Shown here piece after piece: positions 9,643 to 20,563 of a stretch of DNA of 64,000 nucleotides. Position 1 is the first letter of the stretch. Each line of letters opens with the position of its first letter. The position numbers and the translations under genes were made by a program. Below the pieces are notes generated by a model, which saw only the letters and a list, made by a program, of their open reading frames with translations, was not told where the DNA came from and ran no database searches. The DNA lies in assembly GCA_947579605.1 (NCBI GenBank), contig OX388305.1, positions 36,097,542-36,161,541 on the forward strand, in the 5' to 3' direction. The stretch is from Athripsodes cinereus. Lineage: Eukaryota; Arthropoda; Insecta; Trichoptera; Leptoceridae.

Positions 9643-9837
9643 CCTGAGTCAATAACACATTTTCACGTTACATTTTCGTTCCGTTAGCGTTCAACTGTGG
9701 ACGATGTTGCGCCAAAGTGTTAATTTTTGTAACTATTGTGTATCTTAGCAACGAAATTGACACTTGCTTGCAACTTCGTCTATACTCGAACGTTAACGGA
9801 ACGAAAACGTAACGTGAAAATGTGTTATTGACTCAGG
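9643..9837. mobile_element. Foldback MITE, 195 bp
   Basis: The ends CCTGAGTCAATAACACATTT and its complement are nearly perfect inverted repeats, and the similarity continues through each arm to the centre (CTATTGTGTATCTTAGCAAC). No coding content. No clear target duplication was seen beyond short matches. Confidence 0.7.
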
Positions 9838-10261
9838 ACTCTGGCCTACAGACACGAAAAACAAAGTATAACTAAATCCTATTCATCCACACTCTAGAAT
9901 ACTTTGTAAAAAATTAACTGATTTAATTTTTTTCCAATGCTTATTCTTTTACTATAAACGAGTGATTTAAATATGCGTGGTTTAAACTTTAAAGTTAAAT
10001 GCGAGAATGGTTGGTATGTAGATATTTAAACGCGGCAATAACTTATAATTATAATTTAGTGCATGTAGAACATAAAATTTGTTGAGTCAATGGACGGTGT
10101 ACCCGTATTATATTAAACATTTGTTACTGTGGCTAAACATTATTTAATAGCATGATTAAGGGGGTTTAATGAATAATTTATGGCGATACTTACAGACAGG
10201 TCACTGTTTAATTGTATCTACGGTTTCTATTCGATGCTTTCATTATTATTTAATACTGTAT

Positions 10262-10796
10262 GAATCGTTCATTTGAGAAACCCCATAAGTTCGTCAATAT
10301 AAACTTTTCAGAAATCACAAAAAACTGTTTGTTGTAAAATTTTGAATGAAATGTTGATATCTTACTCAAATCAAAATGTAACTTACAGTGTATTTTGTTA
10401 TTATAAACCTTTATTTTTGGTTAAAATAATTTATTTGTTAATATAAATTTGTTAATTAAAAACCTTTGACTTATGTTGTTTCTCAAATGAACACCATTTC
10501 AGGGAACAAAAATCAACATTTTCATCCCAGATTGTTTATTAAACATCCAAAAATCACTAATTTTCATCATTTTCACCCACGTTAGTGGTTGACGTTAAGT
10601 GTCAATTGTGAATCGACATAAATGGATTTAAGACATAAGACACTGATTTGTGTTGTTTCTCTATTGCTGACCAAGTTAATCAGCTCAATTTGTATCAAAT
10701 AGGTAAAAATTACGTGCGTTTCAAGAAAAAGGGCCCAAATAAAAAAATCGTATCCGCTGAAAACCTGACTTATGGGGTTTCCCAAATGACTGATTC
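10262..10796. mobile_element. MITE, 535 bp, about 33-bp terminal inverted repeats
   Basis: The left end GAATCGTTCATTTGAGAAAC then CCCATAAGTTCG pairs with the right end (complement GAATCAGTCATTTGGGAAAC then CCCATAAGTCAGG). Related words recur inside (10468-10490 and 10628-10660, CTTATGTTGTTTCTC-like), suggesting subterminal binding repeats. No transposase frame. Confidence 0.6.
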
Positions 10797-10954
10797 TACT
10801 ATTCTAATGACAATTTTACCATACAAGTATTTTGTTGTGGCGTTCAAACAAAATACTAGCATTTTTTTATTTATTTATTATTTTATTTTACTCATCTTGC
10901 ACATTCACATAATAAAATCAACAAATCAGTTTACATAAGAAAAACAAAGTGATG

Positions 10955-11012
10955 ATACGCAGTGGCGAGATTATCACTATAATATAGTGATTTCTTCCAT
11001 CTAACCACGTCA
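10955..11012 (-). mobile_element. LINE 3' tail fragment
   Basis: The minus strand reads GTGGTTAGATGGAAGAAATC, then the AGTGATAATCTCGCCACTGC word seen at 4590-4725. The central hairpin loop is slightly longer here. Only about 60 bases of the family remain. Confidence 0.55.
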
Positions 11013-11054
11013 TATTAACACTAAACACAAATACCTATTAAATTATAGTCAACA

Positions 11055-11312
11055 TTGTAGATAAAGTCTCCAAGCTGAAATGGCAATGAGCTGGTCATGT
11101 GGCAAGGCGAGTGGATGGCTGGTGGACTTCCAGAATTCTTGAATGGAGGCCGTGGGAGGATAAAAGAAGTGTTGGAAACCCCAAAAAGATGGGTCGACGA
11201 TAATGTCCAAGTGATGAGAAAACAGCGGTGTTGTGTTGCTCGAGATCGAAAAGTGTGGAAAAGTTTTGAAGAGGCCTATATTCGGCAGTGGATAGAAGAA
11301 GGTCAGAAGTAA
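11055..11312 (+). pseudogene. RTE-like LINE ORF2 C-terminus
   Basis: The early part reads DKVSKLKWQ, a stop, then AGHVARRVDGWWTSRILEWR; after a frameshift the end reads VWKSFEEAYIRQWIEEGQK with a stop near 11310. KLKW.WAGHVARR..DGWW followed by W(K/R)S.EEAY.(Q/R)QW is the conserved C-terminal signature of RTE-type LINEs in insects. One nonsense change (W to stop) and one frameshift make it a pseudogene. Confidence 0.75.
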
Positions 11313-11344
11313 TAAGTAGTAGTTTTATATACAATGCAAGAAAT

Positions 11345-12470
11345 TAATTAAAAAGTGACTTGTGAATTAGATGTTTGTAAGTTGTATCTATGTAAATATC
11401 ATGGATTTCCCATTGCCACGTATACGACCAAAATTCTCGACATATTTGTGACAAATTTGCAGTTACAATGTTTTTTAAAACAATTTATTATAATCTTTGT
11501 ATTTAATATCAAATGATATAAATTATATTGTTACTGCGTTTTATTTTGTGCACCGAAGAGGTGTTCTATAATCTATGACAAATAAAATTATCATTTATGT
11601 TCCAATAATATATCATTAGGTATTATTGTGTTGCATATAAATTATTTAAATCGCTTGAATAAGTGATTTTTATTTCACGTAGGCGTGGTGACTTTATATA
11701 ATAATATTATTATACAATATTGTTTCTATAGCACATCGTTAAAAATAAATCAGGTTCATCAAAATATCTAAATGTCACGAAAGCAGGTTTTAATGTGTTT
11801 TTTATGGTTTGTGAGAACATTTAATGTCCGCTTCTTCACATTACTTAAGTGTTGTATTAACGGACATACCTACAATAAACAGATTATTTAATACTTAAGT
11901 AATTTGCCAAACTATCCATTTCGGTATCGTTATTATTGATGTAAAACAAGTAAGTGGACATTGATATAAATTTTTTATTCAACATCTCTTGGATATTGAA
12001 TTGACGTTAATACCACTCTGGAAAACAGTTTTCTTTATTTATTATTATTATTTGTAAGTACATGCGGATATTTTTTGTGGATTTGGTTTTTCAAAGTGTA
12101 TATTGGATGATCAGAGTCGGCCTTCAATTACTATAAATTTTAACAACATAAAATAATTTGCCTTATTTTGAATTAATGTATATTGCTGATAATCTGTTAT
12201 ATACTTGAAATTATTTTTGACAGTGGTATTGTAGACAATCTTTATAAATAAAGTGATATTATGAATTTAATACCGACTCCTAGTAGGTAACGTGGGCGAT
12301 GTTACCTAGTAACATGTATGAGCGTATTCTAATCATTTTCTATTTTCAGAATAAAATAAGTTGGTATACCTTTATATTATATTGTAGACAGGCTGATGAA
12401 CAGATAATCTACATACAAGTAATTGATATATAAAACGTAATCAATATGACGTAAATTATGAATAAATATA
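11345..12470. other. No feature recognised
   Basis: AT-rich sequence without long frames, clear repeats or tRNA-like structure. Confidence 0.5.
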
Positions 12471-12474
12471 AGTA

Positions 12475-13010
12475 CACATGGCAAAATTGTTAGTGAACAA
12501 TACCATCCTGGTACCGACACTTATGTATGCAAGCGAAACGTGGACATGGTTGATGAGGGATGAAAGTGGAATAAATGTTATGGAGATCAGATCGCTGAGG
12601 AGGATGGTTGGTAAAACGTTACGTGATAGAGTGAGGAATGAGGGTATTAGAAGAATGAGTGGGTACAAGAGGAGTGTTGTGGATAGAATGCATGTAAATA
12701 AATTGAGATGGTTTGGTCATGTGGAACGAATGGAAGAAGAAAGAATTACAAAGAGGATATACTTGTCTGAAAGGAGGGGTGTGAGGAAGTGCGGGCGTCA
12801 GAGAACTACATGGCTTGATCATGTAGATCAAATTCTCAAGGACGGCCGTGTTAGAGAAATCGACGTGCGTGCATGAGAAATTGTATGACTATTGACTGTA
12901 GAGGAAACGAAAGAAGTATGTAAGGACAGAACTATATGGCGTTCCGTTCTCTCTGCCTACCCCACTTGGGATACGGCGTAAGGGAAAAAATAGATAGATA
13001 AACTCATCCC
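12475..13010 (+). pseudogene. RTE1 LINE ORF2 C-terminus and 3' end
   Basis: The frame from 12478 reads MAKLLVNNTILVPTLMYASE, RSLRRMVGKTLRDRVRNEG, VNKLRWFGHVERMEEERITK, YLSERRGVRKCGRQRTTW and LDHVDQILKDGRV. After a small deletion it leaves frame, and the remaining tail (EVCKDR-like, then the ACGGCGTAAGGG word) reaches 13005 with GATA repeats. It contains the segment deleted from the copy at 3541-4060. Confidence 0.8.
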
Positions 13011-13520
13011 TTAATTTTCTGAGAAAATTATACTTTATTTGGTCTAACAACATCAATCTATTTTGATAACTATTTTCTAGTCAACTAGTTCAAAAACTAT
13101 TCAATATAGTTCACATAAAATACTTGTTTTCTTTTATCTATCATTAATAAGATAAGCTACTAGTTATAAGATGATAATGAAATGAGAAATGTTAATGAAA
13201 CTCATTAATAATCACAAATGCTCTTAGATAGTGAAAAAAAACATGAAAAAATAAACAGCTCGCCATAAATTAATCCATCGCACTTTATCGTTCCAACATT
13301 TCGCCGACTTTTTATAATACATATCGTATAACAGGTGTAGGGTATATTATTTTACTGATTTTTATGTGCGTTTTTATGTGTAGTTTTTTTTATACGACGC
13401 GACGAATTAAATGTACCTACATATATATTTTTATAATATTCTCTATACATACATGCATACTAATAAGACTAAGTTACCGGATGCAAGTTATGCGTAAAAA
13501 AATAAGATTTTTATTTGCAT

Positions 13521-13740
13521 GTCGTCGTCACATTTTGAAAAAGGGGTATGTGAATCTATAAATGTTTTTACGTTTCTAGAATAAACTGCTTATAATGACA
13601 TCATAACCATTTTATAAAGTGATTCTTAGTACTTATTGAATGTTTAAATTTAATACTTAATGAATAATATCACATGGTAATTAACAGTTCAAACAACAAT
13701 TTTAATACCCTAATGAACAGTTTTGAAAGACATGAAACTC
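13521..13740. repeat. Dispersed repeat, copy 2
   Basis: Partner of 1632-1850 in the same orientation. Similarity starts near TTTTGAAAAAGGGGTATG and ends near CCTAATGAACAGTTTT. Confidence 0.55.
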
Positions 13741-13743
13741 TTT

Positions 13744-13806
13744 TTACTATACTATACCCTCACGCCGTGTCCCAGGTAGGGTAGACAGAGAGAACAGAAC
13801 GCCGTT
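13744..13806 (-). mobile_element. RTE1 3' tail fragment
   Basis: ACTATACTATACCCTCACGC followed by CGTGTCCCAGGTAGGGTAG and AGAGAACAGAACGCC is the terminal 60 bases of RTE1 on the minus strand, including two TATAC tail units. Confidence 0.65.
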
Positions 13807-14105
13807 ATATTATCTTATGTTAACTAATCAAGGCGAGTTTAATATTATGCTCTTATTGTAGTTACTCGCTCTCTATCAAATGATGAACATCAGTTGAAAC
13901 AATAGTTTCCAAACTGAAAAAAAATCATGACCACACATTTTGTGGTTAAAAGTAATAAATAATATGTATAATGTTGAGTGCAATAATATAACCAGATATT
14001 TAGATAATAGATCTCTTAATAAGGATATTTGATAGAAACTTTGATATGTTGTTCTCTCTCTTTTTTATATTTATTTATTTTATTCTTTATGCACATCATC
14101 ATTCA

Positions 14106-14263
14106 GACAGAAGTGCATTGTAAGTAATAGTAATCAACAACAATAATCAAGTGACAGAAGTGCATTGTAAGTAATAGTAATCAACAACAATAATCAAGTG
14201 ACAGAAGTGCATTGTAAGTAATAGTAATCAACAACAATAATCAAGTGACAGAAGTGCATTGTG
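14106..14263. repeat. Tandem repeat, 47-bp unit, 3.4 copies
   Basis: Units begin at 14106, 14153, 14200 and 14247 with GACAGAAGTGCATTG. The three full copies appear identical, which indicates recent expansion or an assembly artefact. Confidence 0.85.
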
Positions 14264-15164
14264 GAATACCCGTTTAAAAACATTCAATATGTTTCGAAAC
14301 TGTTACATAGTTAGTTCTTCAAAAAATATTATTATTATTATTACTGACAATAAAACGATTATTACTAGGGTCATTAGAGCTGAAGGCCAATGCGATCCCA
14401 GAAGAAAACCTTAAACGATATCCAAACGACAGCACAACTGCAATATATATCCTCATTTTTTCTTATAAATTGCGCATACGTCACGTTAAAGATATCAATT
14501 TCTCCAGCCAGACCATTAAACATCTGAATAGCCCTTCTCACTGGGGAGTTCGCCTATAGTTTGTTCTGCTTTGAGGCTGGTAAAAAAAGTGATGTCGAGA
14601 ACGTCCATATGTATCGGGAAACTAATAGATGATACAATAAATAATAAATTGTATTCAATCAACTATTTGCTATTCGTTTTGATATATTGCTTTATGCAAT
14701 AAAATCGTTTTTCTGTCTTTCATTATAATCTCCAGCACTTAAGACGGTAGATGTGTAGGTATTATAATAAAAATAATATGTAGGTATGTACGTGTTCTGA
14801 TCCTCCATAAAAATAAGAAGAGGCTTTATACAATGAACGATGACAAGTGTGATGGTTGCTTTTGAGATAAAGAATATAAAATATTGCTGAACAACCTGAA
14901 CCAAAGTAGTTTTACAATATAATAATATGATCGACTTCTTCCTTGTACGAGTATTACTTACTCCCAACCAACCTTCTACCAAAATATTCCATACTAGCGG
15001 TCCTCCCCAGTTTTGGACGGGTATATCTTAGCTTCTTTCAAAGGAAGTCATTTGAAAGAGGCTATTGTACTTTCATATATTGGTAAAAAAAAAATGTCCA
15101 AATAGTGAATGATTATTAAATAATTAAATAAAAAAAATGTTTTGATAAATTTTTTCAAAAGATT
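14264..15164. other. No feature recognised
   Basis: AT-rich, with a short ATT run near 14325. The open frame at 14692-14982 (-) has no recognisable domain. Confidence 0.4.
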
Positions 15165-15376
15165 TTTATTGGCTGTGGCGGCTCCTCAATATTGGGTAGA
15201 CTTACTTTTCCAGAAGCACAGCACATACTTTTAGGTTCATCGGCCCATTTTTGGCAGATCTTATTCATGGCTCCGATTTGGATGGAAGACTGTTGGGCAT
15301 AATCAATGTGTGGATCGTAATATCTGAAACCTAATCTGTTACTGTGAGCTAAAACTCGATTACGAACTCTAGTAAA
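15165..15376 (-). pseudogene. Helitron helicase, N-terminal cysteine-motif fragment
   Basis: The minus strand reads FTRVRNRVLAHSNRLGF, YYDPHIDYAQQSSIQIGAMN, KICQKWADEPKSMCCASGKV and SLPNIEEPPQPI, then a stop at 15165-15167. The end pattern IGxMNxxC..C....E...CC..GKVxLPxxxxPP is the N-terminal region of Helitron Rep/helicase proteins. The second cysteine of the first CxxC pair is replaced (CQKW). The Rep HUH and helicase domains are absent. The Helitron 5' terminus lies upstream in the same orientation (15736). Confidence 0.75.
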
Positions 15377-15736
15377 AAAAACACTTATCGTGGCATACTA
15401 CTATAATAGTTACACATAATATGCTATCGCGACTCCTTTTGTAAATAATGATATGTTCTGCAAAGTCGTAGTACATTATTTAATTCTATCATCAATAGTT
15501 TTCGCAGCGCACGCGATGTAAAGAATATTTCAGGTAGGTAATTTTTTTACACCTTGGGCTACATTGTTGGAGTTTTAGTAAGGATCCCTATTTTTTTGAA
15601 AATATTATATAGCCCATGTCACTCGGGGATAGTGTAGCTTCCTAATAGTGAAAGAATTTTTCAAATCGGTTCAGTAGTTTCGGAGCCTCTTCAATGCAAA
15701 CAATCAAATTTTTCCTCTTTATAATATTAGTATAGA
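15377..15736 (-). mobile_element. Helitron 5' region
   Basis: On the minus strand the element begins TCTATACTAATATTATAAAG preceded by A, the expected A|TC junction of Helitron insertion. It continues through CCGAAACTACTGAACCGATT to a segment (TGATGATAGAATTAAATAAT) that leads into the helicase fragment. The 3' terminus is not seen downstream of 15165, so the copy is truncated. Confidence 0.65.
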
Positions 15737-16106
15737 TAAATAACATGCAACACGCTGAATGTATAGGCAGTGTATAATACAAGTAGGTATTATATGTCTT
15801 ATTATTATGTATTGTAAACATTTACACCTCAATCTTGGTTTTCGGACGTTAACGTTGAATTGGTAATTTGACATTTTAGTTTGTAAACATCTTCTGACGC
15901 AAATTCTGAAGAATTTTTACGTATTTAATACAATCACATTGTTTAGATAACAATATGCATTAATATTTATTGACTTGACCATTAGAAGACCTCTGCGCTC
16001 TTCAGAAATGGCAGTGAATAGACTAACTGAGCCCAATAGAGCCGGTAAGTCTAACTTATATGAGAGGGCTTTTGGTGTTGTTGGACTGGTAATGTGAAAT
16101 CGCCTA

Positions 16107-16365
16107 CACTGAGAAAAATACTCAAAACGAATCATTGGTACGGTACTATCAGATTAGGACCAGAGATCGTACAAACGATTCATTGGTATAAATCTATTAT
16201 ATTAACTCTTCGCAAACAAATCATTGGTAAATTTACCAACAACTTGTTTGCGAAGAGTTAATATTATAGATTCGTACTAATGAATCGTTTGTACGATCTC
16301 TGGTCCTAATCTGATAGTACGTACCAATGATTCGTTGTGAAATTTCGTTAGTATTTTTCTCAGTG
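16107..16365. mobile_element. CACTGAG foldback MITE, copy 1
   Basis: The element is almost a complete palindrome: CACTGAGAAAAAT at the left and ATTTTTCTCAGTG at the right, with arms complementary to the centre (TTGGTAAATTTACCAA). It is flanked by TA on both sides (16105-16106 and 16366-16367). No coding content. Other copies are at 25502-25760, 31707-31983 and 42496-42580. Confidence 0.85.
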
Positions 16366-16554
16366 TACCGGTGCCAATGAGAGACATTCAGATTGTCATC
16401 AGCTTCAGAAGCAAATTGAAAACTGCACTCTTCATCGGCGACCTTGAGACGGTCTAGGGACTGTTAAACGGCGTCAAAACAAAATCATGCAAAATCATCA
16501 TCTCTATAGATTAAAGATACCTACTGCATATCGATAAGTTCAAATTATACAACA

Positions 16555-16790
16555 ACTTCTATTACTACTACTACTGCACAAGTGGGGTAGCAAGATAGAA
16601 AGAAGAAAGTTCTAGAATACCAGTGAAAAACAGAAGGGAAAAATGTTGACTGGAAAGTTCTGAATCTAGATGGTCGGATGATGTAAGGAAGATTAAGTAG
16701 ATGCAGCAAATCCATAGGAGTAGAAAAATCATATAGGAGGCCTAAGTCAAAAGATGAAATGGCTGATGAAGTAAAATAGCATAAAAATTG
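16555..16790 (+). pseudogene. Decayed RTE-like LINE C-terminus
   Basis: Begins with ACT repeats and ACAAGTGGGGTAGC, then a decayed frame with RWSDDVRKIK and EEA-like end residues, parallel to 33130-33310. Several stops interrupt it. Confidence 0.4.
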
Positions 16791-17029
16791 ATTTCATATG
16801 CTATACTTGTACACAAACTTATCAGTTTCTGTATATCACCAGAATCATACTTTAATGGATTCAATAATTATTTTTATATTTTAATAACTTATATATTGTC
16901 TTTTATGAGTTTTATATCTTTGACATTTGTTTATGTAGGTTTTTGTTTTGTTTTCAAATTTTATTGATGTAAAAAATATTTATATATAACATTAAAAAGG
17001 TTTTTGCCGTAAAAAAATAAAATACTACT

Positions 17030-17275
17030 ACTACTATACCATCACGGCATATCCCACAAGTGGGGTAGCCAGCAGATCAGCTGCATGTAAGAAACATACA
17101 AGCTGCCCTCTTCGTGCCAATATAAAATCAAGACATTCAGGATGTGTGGCAAACCTCATCGCTGAATTTAAGATGTACAATTTTTTCGAACACCTGCCTT
17201 TTACAGGACACTCAAAAACTTAAGGAGAAGAGTGGGAGACCAATTCTTTACCGGGTGCTCCACGGGATAGAAAAA
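17030..17275 (-). mobile_element. LINE 3' end, RTE tail family C, copy 1
   Basis: Shares CACGGCATATCCCA.AAGTGGGG, CATCGCTGAATTTAAGATGT, AACACCTGCCTTT and the GGTGCTCCA end with 55240-55490, and parts with 37780-37965 and 24673-24870 (opposite strand). The minus strand ends in TAG repeats, analogous to the RTE1 tail, so the LINE orientation is minus. Confidence 0.6.
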
Positions 17276-17971
17276 AAAAATAAACAATGCAAAACACACA
17301 TTCTTTTCTGAGATTATAGTATTAAATTTGCGAACCAACGAATTATTTTCATTAGATGCATACCTACTATAAATAAAATATAATAATGAAATAGGTAATA
17401 TGAATGCACTAGTACCTACCAAGTATCTACATTAATGTGCCATACTCATTTGTATCTATTTAAAATACATAAATATTTATGTCGACCACACATCGGTAGA
17501 TTCAATATTATGAAACAACATTTATAGCTTATTAGAATTTATGGCTAATTACAAACAATATCGTTGCGGGGATTGCTTAAATTATTGCTTGATTATTATT
17601 ATTGTTATTGTATTATTATGTAATGAAAAGGAGATGAAAAGTCGGGTTATATTGTAGAGCGATTTCGGCTAAACTTTTGAATTTCTCATGTCGTGACTGC
17701 ACGATTTGGTATTGTGATAGTTGATTTAAACAAAGTGCATTTCATCTTTCACAATACGGTGTATGTTGTATGCTCGTCCGATGGCGGATAATGTTATTCT
17801 GAATATGATATGACCGTAAACGATATATCATCACAATACTATTTCATAGAATATAAAGTATGCGATACGATAACACGAAGAAAGGCATCACCCATTTATC
17901 CACATATTATTATCTATCTGATTCATAAAATACATCGTATTAACAGTTAGTAGACCGAATTTTATAAAATA

Positions 17972-18301
17972 CTAGCTGACCCGGCAAGCGTTGTTTTGCC
18001 ATATATACATTATTTCTAGATTACTAATATCGCTATTAAAAAAAATAGGCGTTGATGGGAGAAAAGTGAAAATTTAGGGCTGTATATATTTCTTAATGAC
18101 TCACTATAAAAAAAATAAAAAAAATTGTTCAAAAATTAAAATTCGGGGTGGACCACCCTTAACTTTTAGAGGTATTAAAAATAGATGTTGGCCGATTCTC
18201 AGATATATCCGATAAGCACACGAAATTTCATCAAAATCGGTTCAGCCGTTTCGGAGGAGTATGATAACAAACACCGTGACAAGAGAATTTTATATATTAG
18301 A
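17972..18301 (-). mobile_element. Complete non-autonomous Helitron, 330 bp
   Basis: On the minus strand it starts A|TCTAATATATAAAATTCT and ends with the hairpin GGCAAAACAACGCTTGCC, then GGGTCAGCTAG|T. The A|TC start, terminal hairpin and CTAG|T end without target duplication are the defining features of Helitrons. No coding capacity, so it would depend on a Helitron helicase in trans; a helicase fragment of this class is at 15165-15376. Confidence 0.8.
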
Positions 18302-18529
18302 TAAATAGATTTCTCTGGAATCATACTTAGAATAGTTTATGATAGGATATATGATAGATCCTATCTACGAGTAGGTTAGTATCCAACATAGGGTACCTAT
18401 ATTAGGTATCCCAGAATAATACCTACACGTGAAGCTGTCATCGGAATTTATAAAAGAGAATATCGGAGCCTATTATTGTTAATAATTAATTAATTATTAT
18501 AAAAATAGCATCGATACACAGACAAAATT

Positions 18530-19013
18530 TTAGTTATTCATTTTACTTAATCAAATATTATCTACAGACGGGTCTATTATAATATCTTGGGTAATAATAG
18601 AATTCAGTAATCGAGCTGAAAACATTGTGAAATATGTATTCTTAAATTACAGAATGCAGCGTAATATACAGTGTGGTATTTACCTATTTGTCATTATTAT
18701 CACAGTTAATTTATTATATTTACAGTTGTTAACTTTACTATGAACTACGTCTTACAATAATACAAAAAAAAAAATTAGTTATTCATTTTACTATCTACAG
18801 ACGGGTCTATTATAATATCTTGGGTAATAATAGAATTCAGTAATCGAGCTGAAAACATTGTGAAATATGTATTCTTAAATTACAGAATGCAGCGTAATAT
18901 ACAGTGTGGTATTTACCTATTTGTCATTATTATCACAGTTAATTTATTATATTTACAGTTGTTAACTTTACTATGAACTATACGTCTTACAATAATACAA
19001 AAAAAAAACTAAG
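18530..19013. repeat. Tandem duplication, about 240 bp, two copies
   Basis: Copies 18530-18774 and 18775-19013 are nearly identical (ACAGACGGGTCTATTATAAT, AGAATGCAGCGTAATATACA). Copy 1 has about 12 extra bases near its start. Both end in a poly-A run of about 10. Confidence 0.85.
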
Positions 19014-20559
19014 TATATTGTTCATTCCATCAATAACATATTGTGTCTTTAGAAGTAGGTAGGTATTCAATAAAATCTTTTGGAGAGAATAATTACCATG
19101 AAACATACGATGTGCACTTGCAAATTTCATAGGAAAATTCTATTACAAATAGGTAGTGGGAACGACAATAATGAACGTCATGATTCGCTACTTCATGTTT
19201 AATGGTTACATTTAGTTTATTTTTGATCTCGAATCAATAAATGAGTAAACAATAATCTATAACGGCTTATAAATGACATCATTTTGAAAAGAGAGCTTCT
19301 TATAAAAATAATAATAATAGCAAGAAGGCCGCCAAAGCTAATGTGATATTGACCTTTGTTACAATACCTAATATTATTTGATAGACTTATTTGATTACTA
19401 ATCGTGCGGTAGTGAGTAGTGACTATAGGGTATTGTTATCATCTTACTCTCCGGGTATTGTGAGTGACTTCTGTGATACTAACTGTTACAATATTCTCGC
19501 TGTCATTAATTGTTTCCAAAAGTCATCATCACGCTAGTACGCTTCTTTTGAATCATGTTGTACCATAAATCAATCTGTGTTCTCTTATGTGTGGATAATC
19601 TTAAAGCGATCTATATGGATCGTGTCATTTAGCGGAGCTTTTTGTGAATATAAGAATAACTTTGATATTACAAATACAGCAGTGTTAAACAGATACCGTT
19701 ACTGTACATTTTAACATTATCATTTGGAATAGCACTTGGCATGATTAACTGAGGATATTCGATGTATTAAAAATAATATACAAAAAGACGACATTGACAA
19801 AAGAGTTTTATAGCTGATATTCTTCGCGTTCGAGAAATAGTTTAATAAAAACAACATTAGAAGAGACCACCTAGAAAAAGAAATAAAGTTTACCAACCTG
19901 TATCAGGTTATATTATCTAGTGGTAGATTGATAATAGTATCTACTAATATTATGCATCTATGAATAATATAAAAGTTATATTGCTTACAACAGTTTAGAG
20001 ATGATCATAAATTCATATTTTGCTCGAAAGATTATTACCCAATGTGTTTTTGTTACTACGACGGAATTCGTAATGAAAATTATAACACGTGGTTTTTATG
20101 TTTAAGCCTTAGCCCAAGAATTCCAAAAGACCATCTGAGTGTAAAAGCTAATAATAAATCAATATAAAATTCATAATATTATCACTTAGCACCGCGAGCT
20201 GATGGACAGGTTCATAGGAAACCACTTTATGTATGTAGATGGTATGTTGTATAGGTATGGTAATAAATCTAAAACATTTGTTTATATTGATAGATGCGCG
20301 CTCGGTCAAATTATACGAATGCCTATATAAATGTTACTGATTTAAATTTAGCTTATTATATAATGGATATATTTACGTAATCAACTTTCCTCTTTTCAAT
20401 AACAATAAAGATCTATTTGATGATCAACATATTCTTATAAAATTTTATTTATTTAAACACATTCACGGCTTTCACCTTTTACATGTTAATAACAAAAAAT
20501 AAATATAACAACAACAACAAGTAAATCCAAAATAAAATTAAAATAACAAGTAAAAAATA
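19014..20559. other. No feature recognised
   Basis: AT-rich sequence with no long frames, no terminal repeats and no match to other repeats in the window. Confidence 0.5.
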
Positions 20560-20563
20560 TTAA

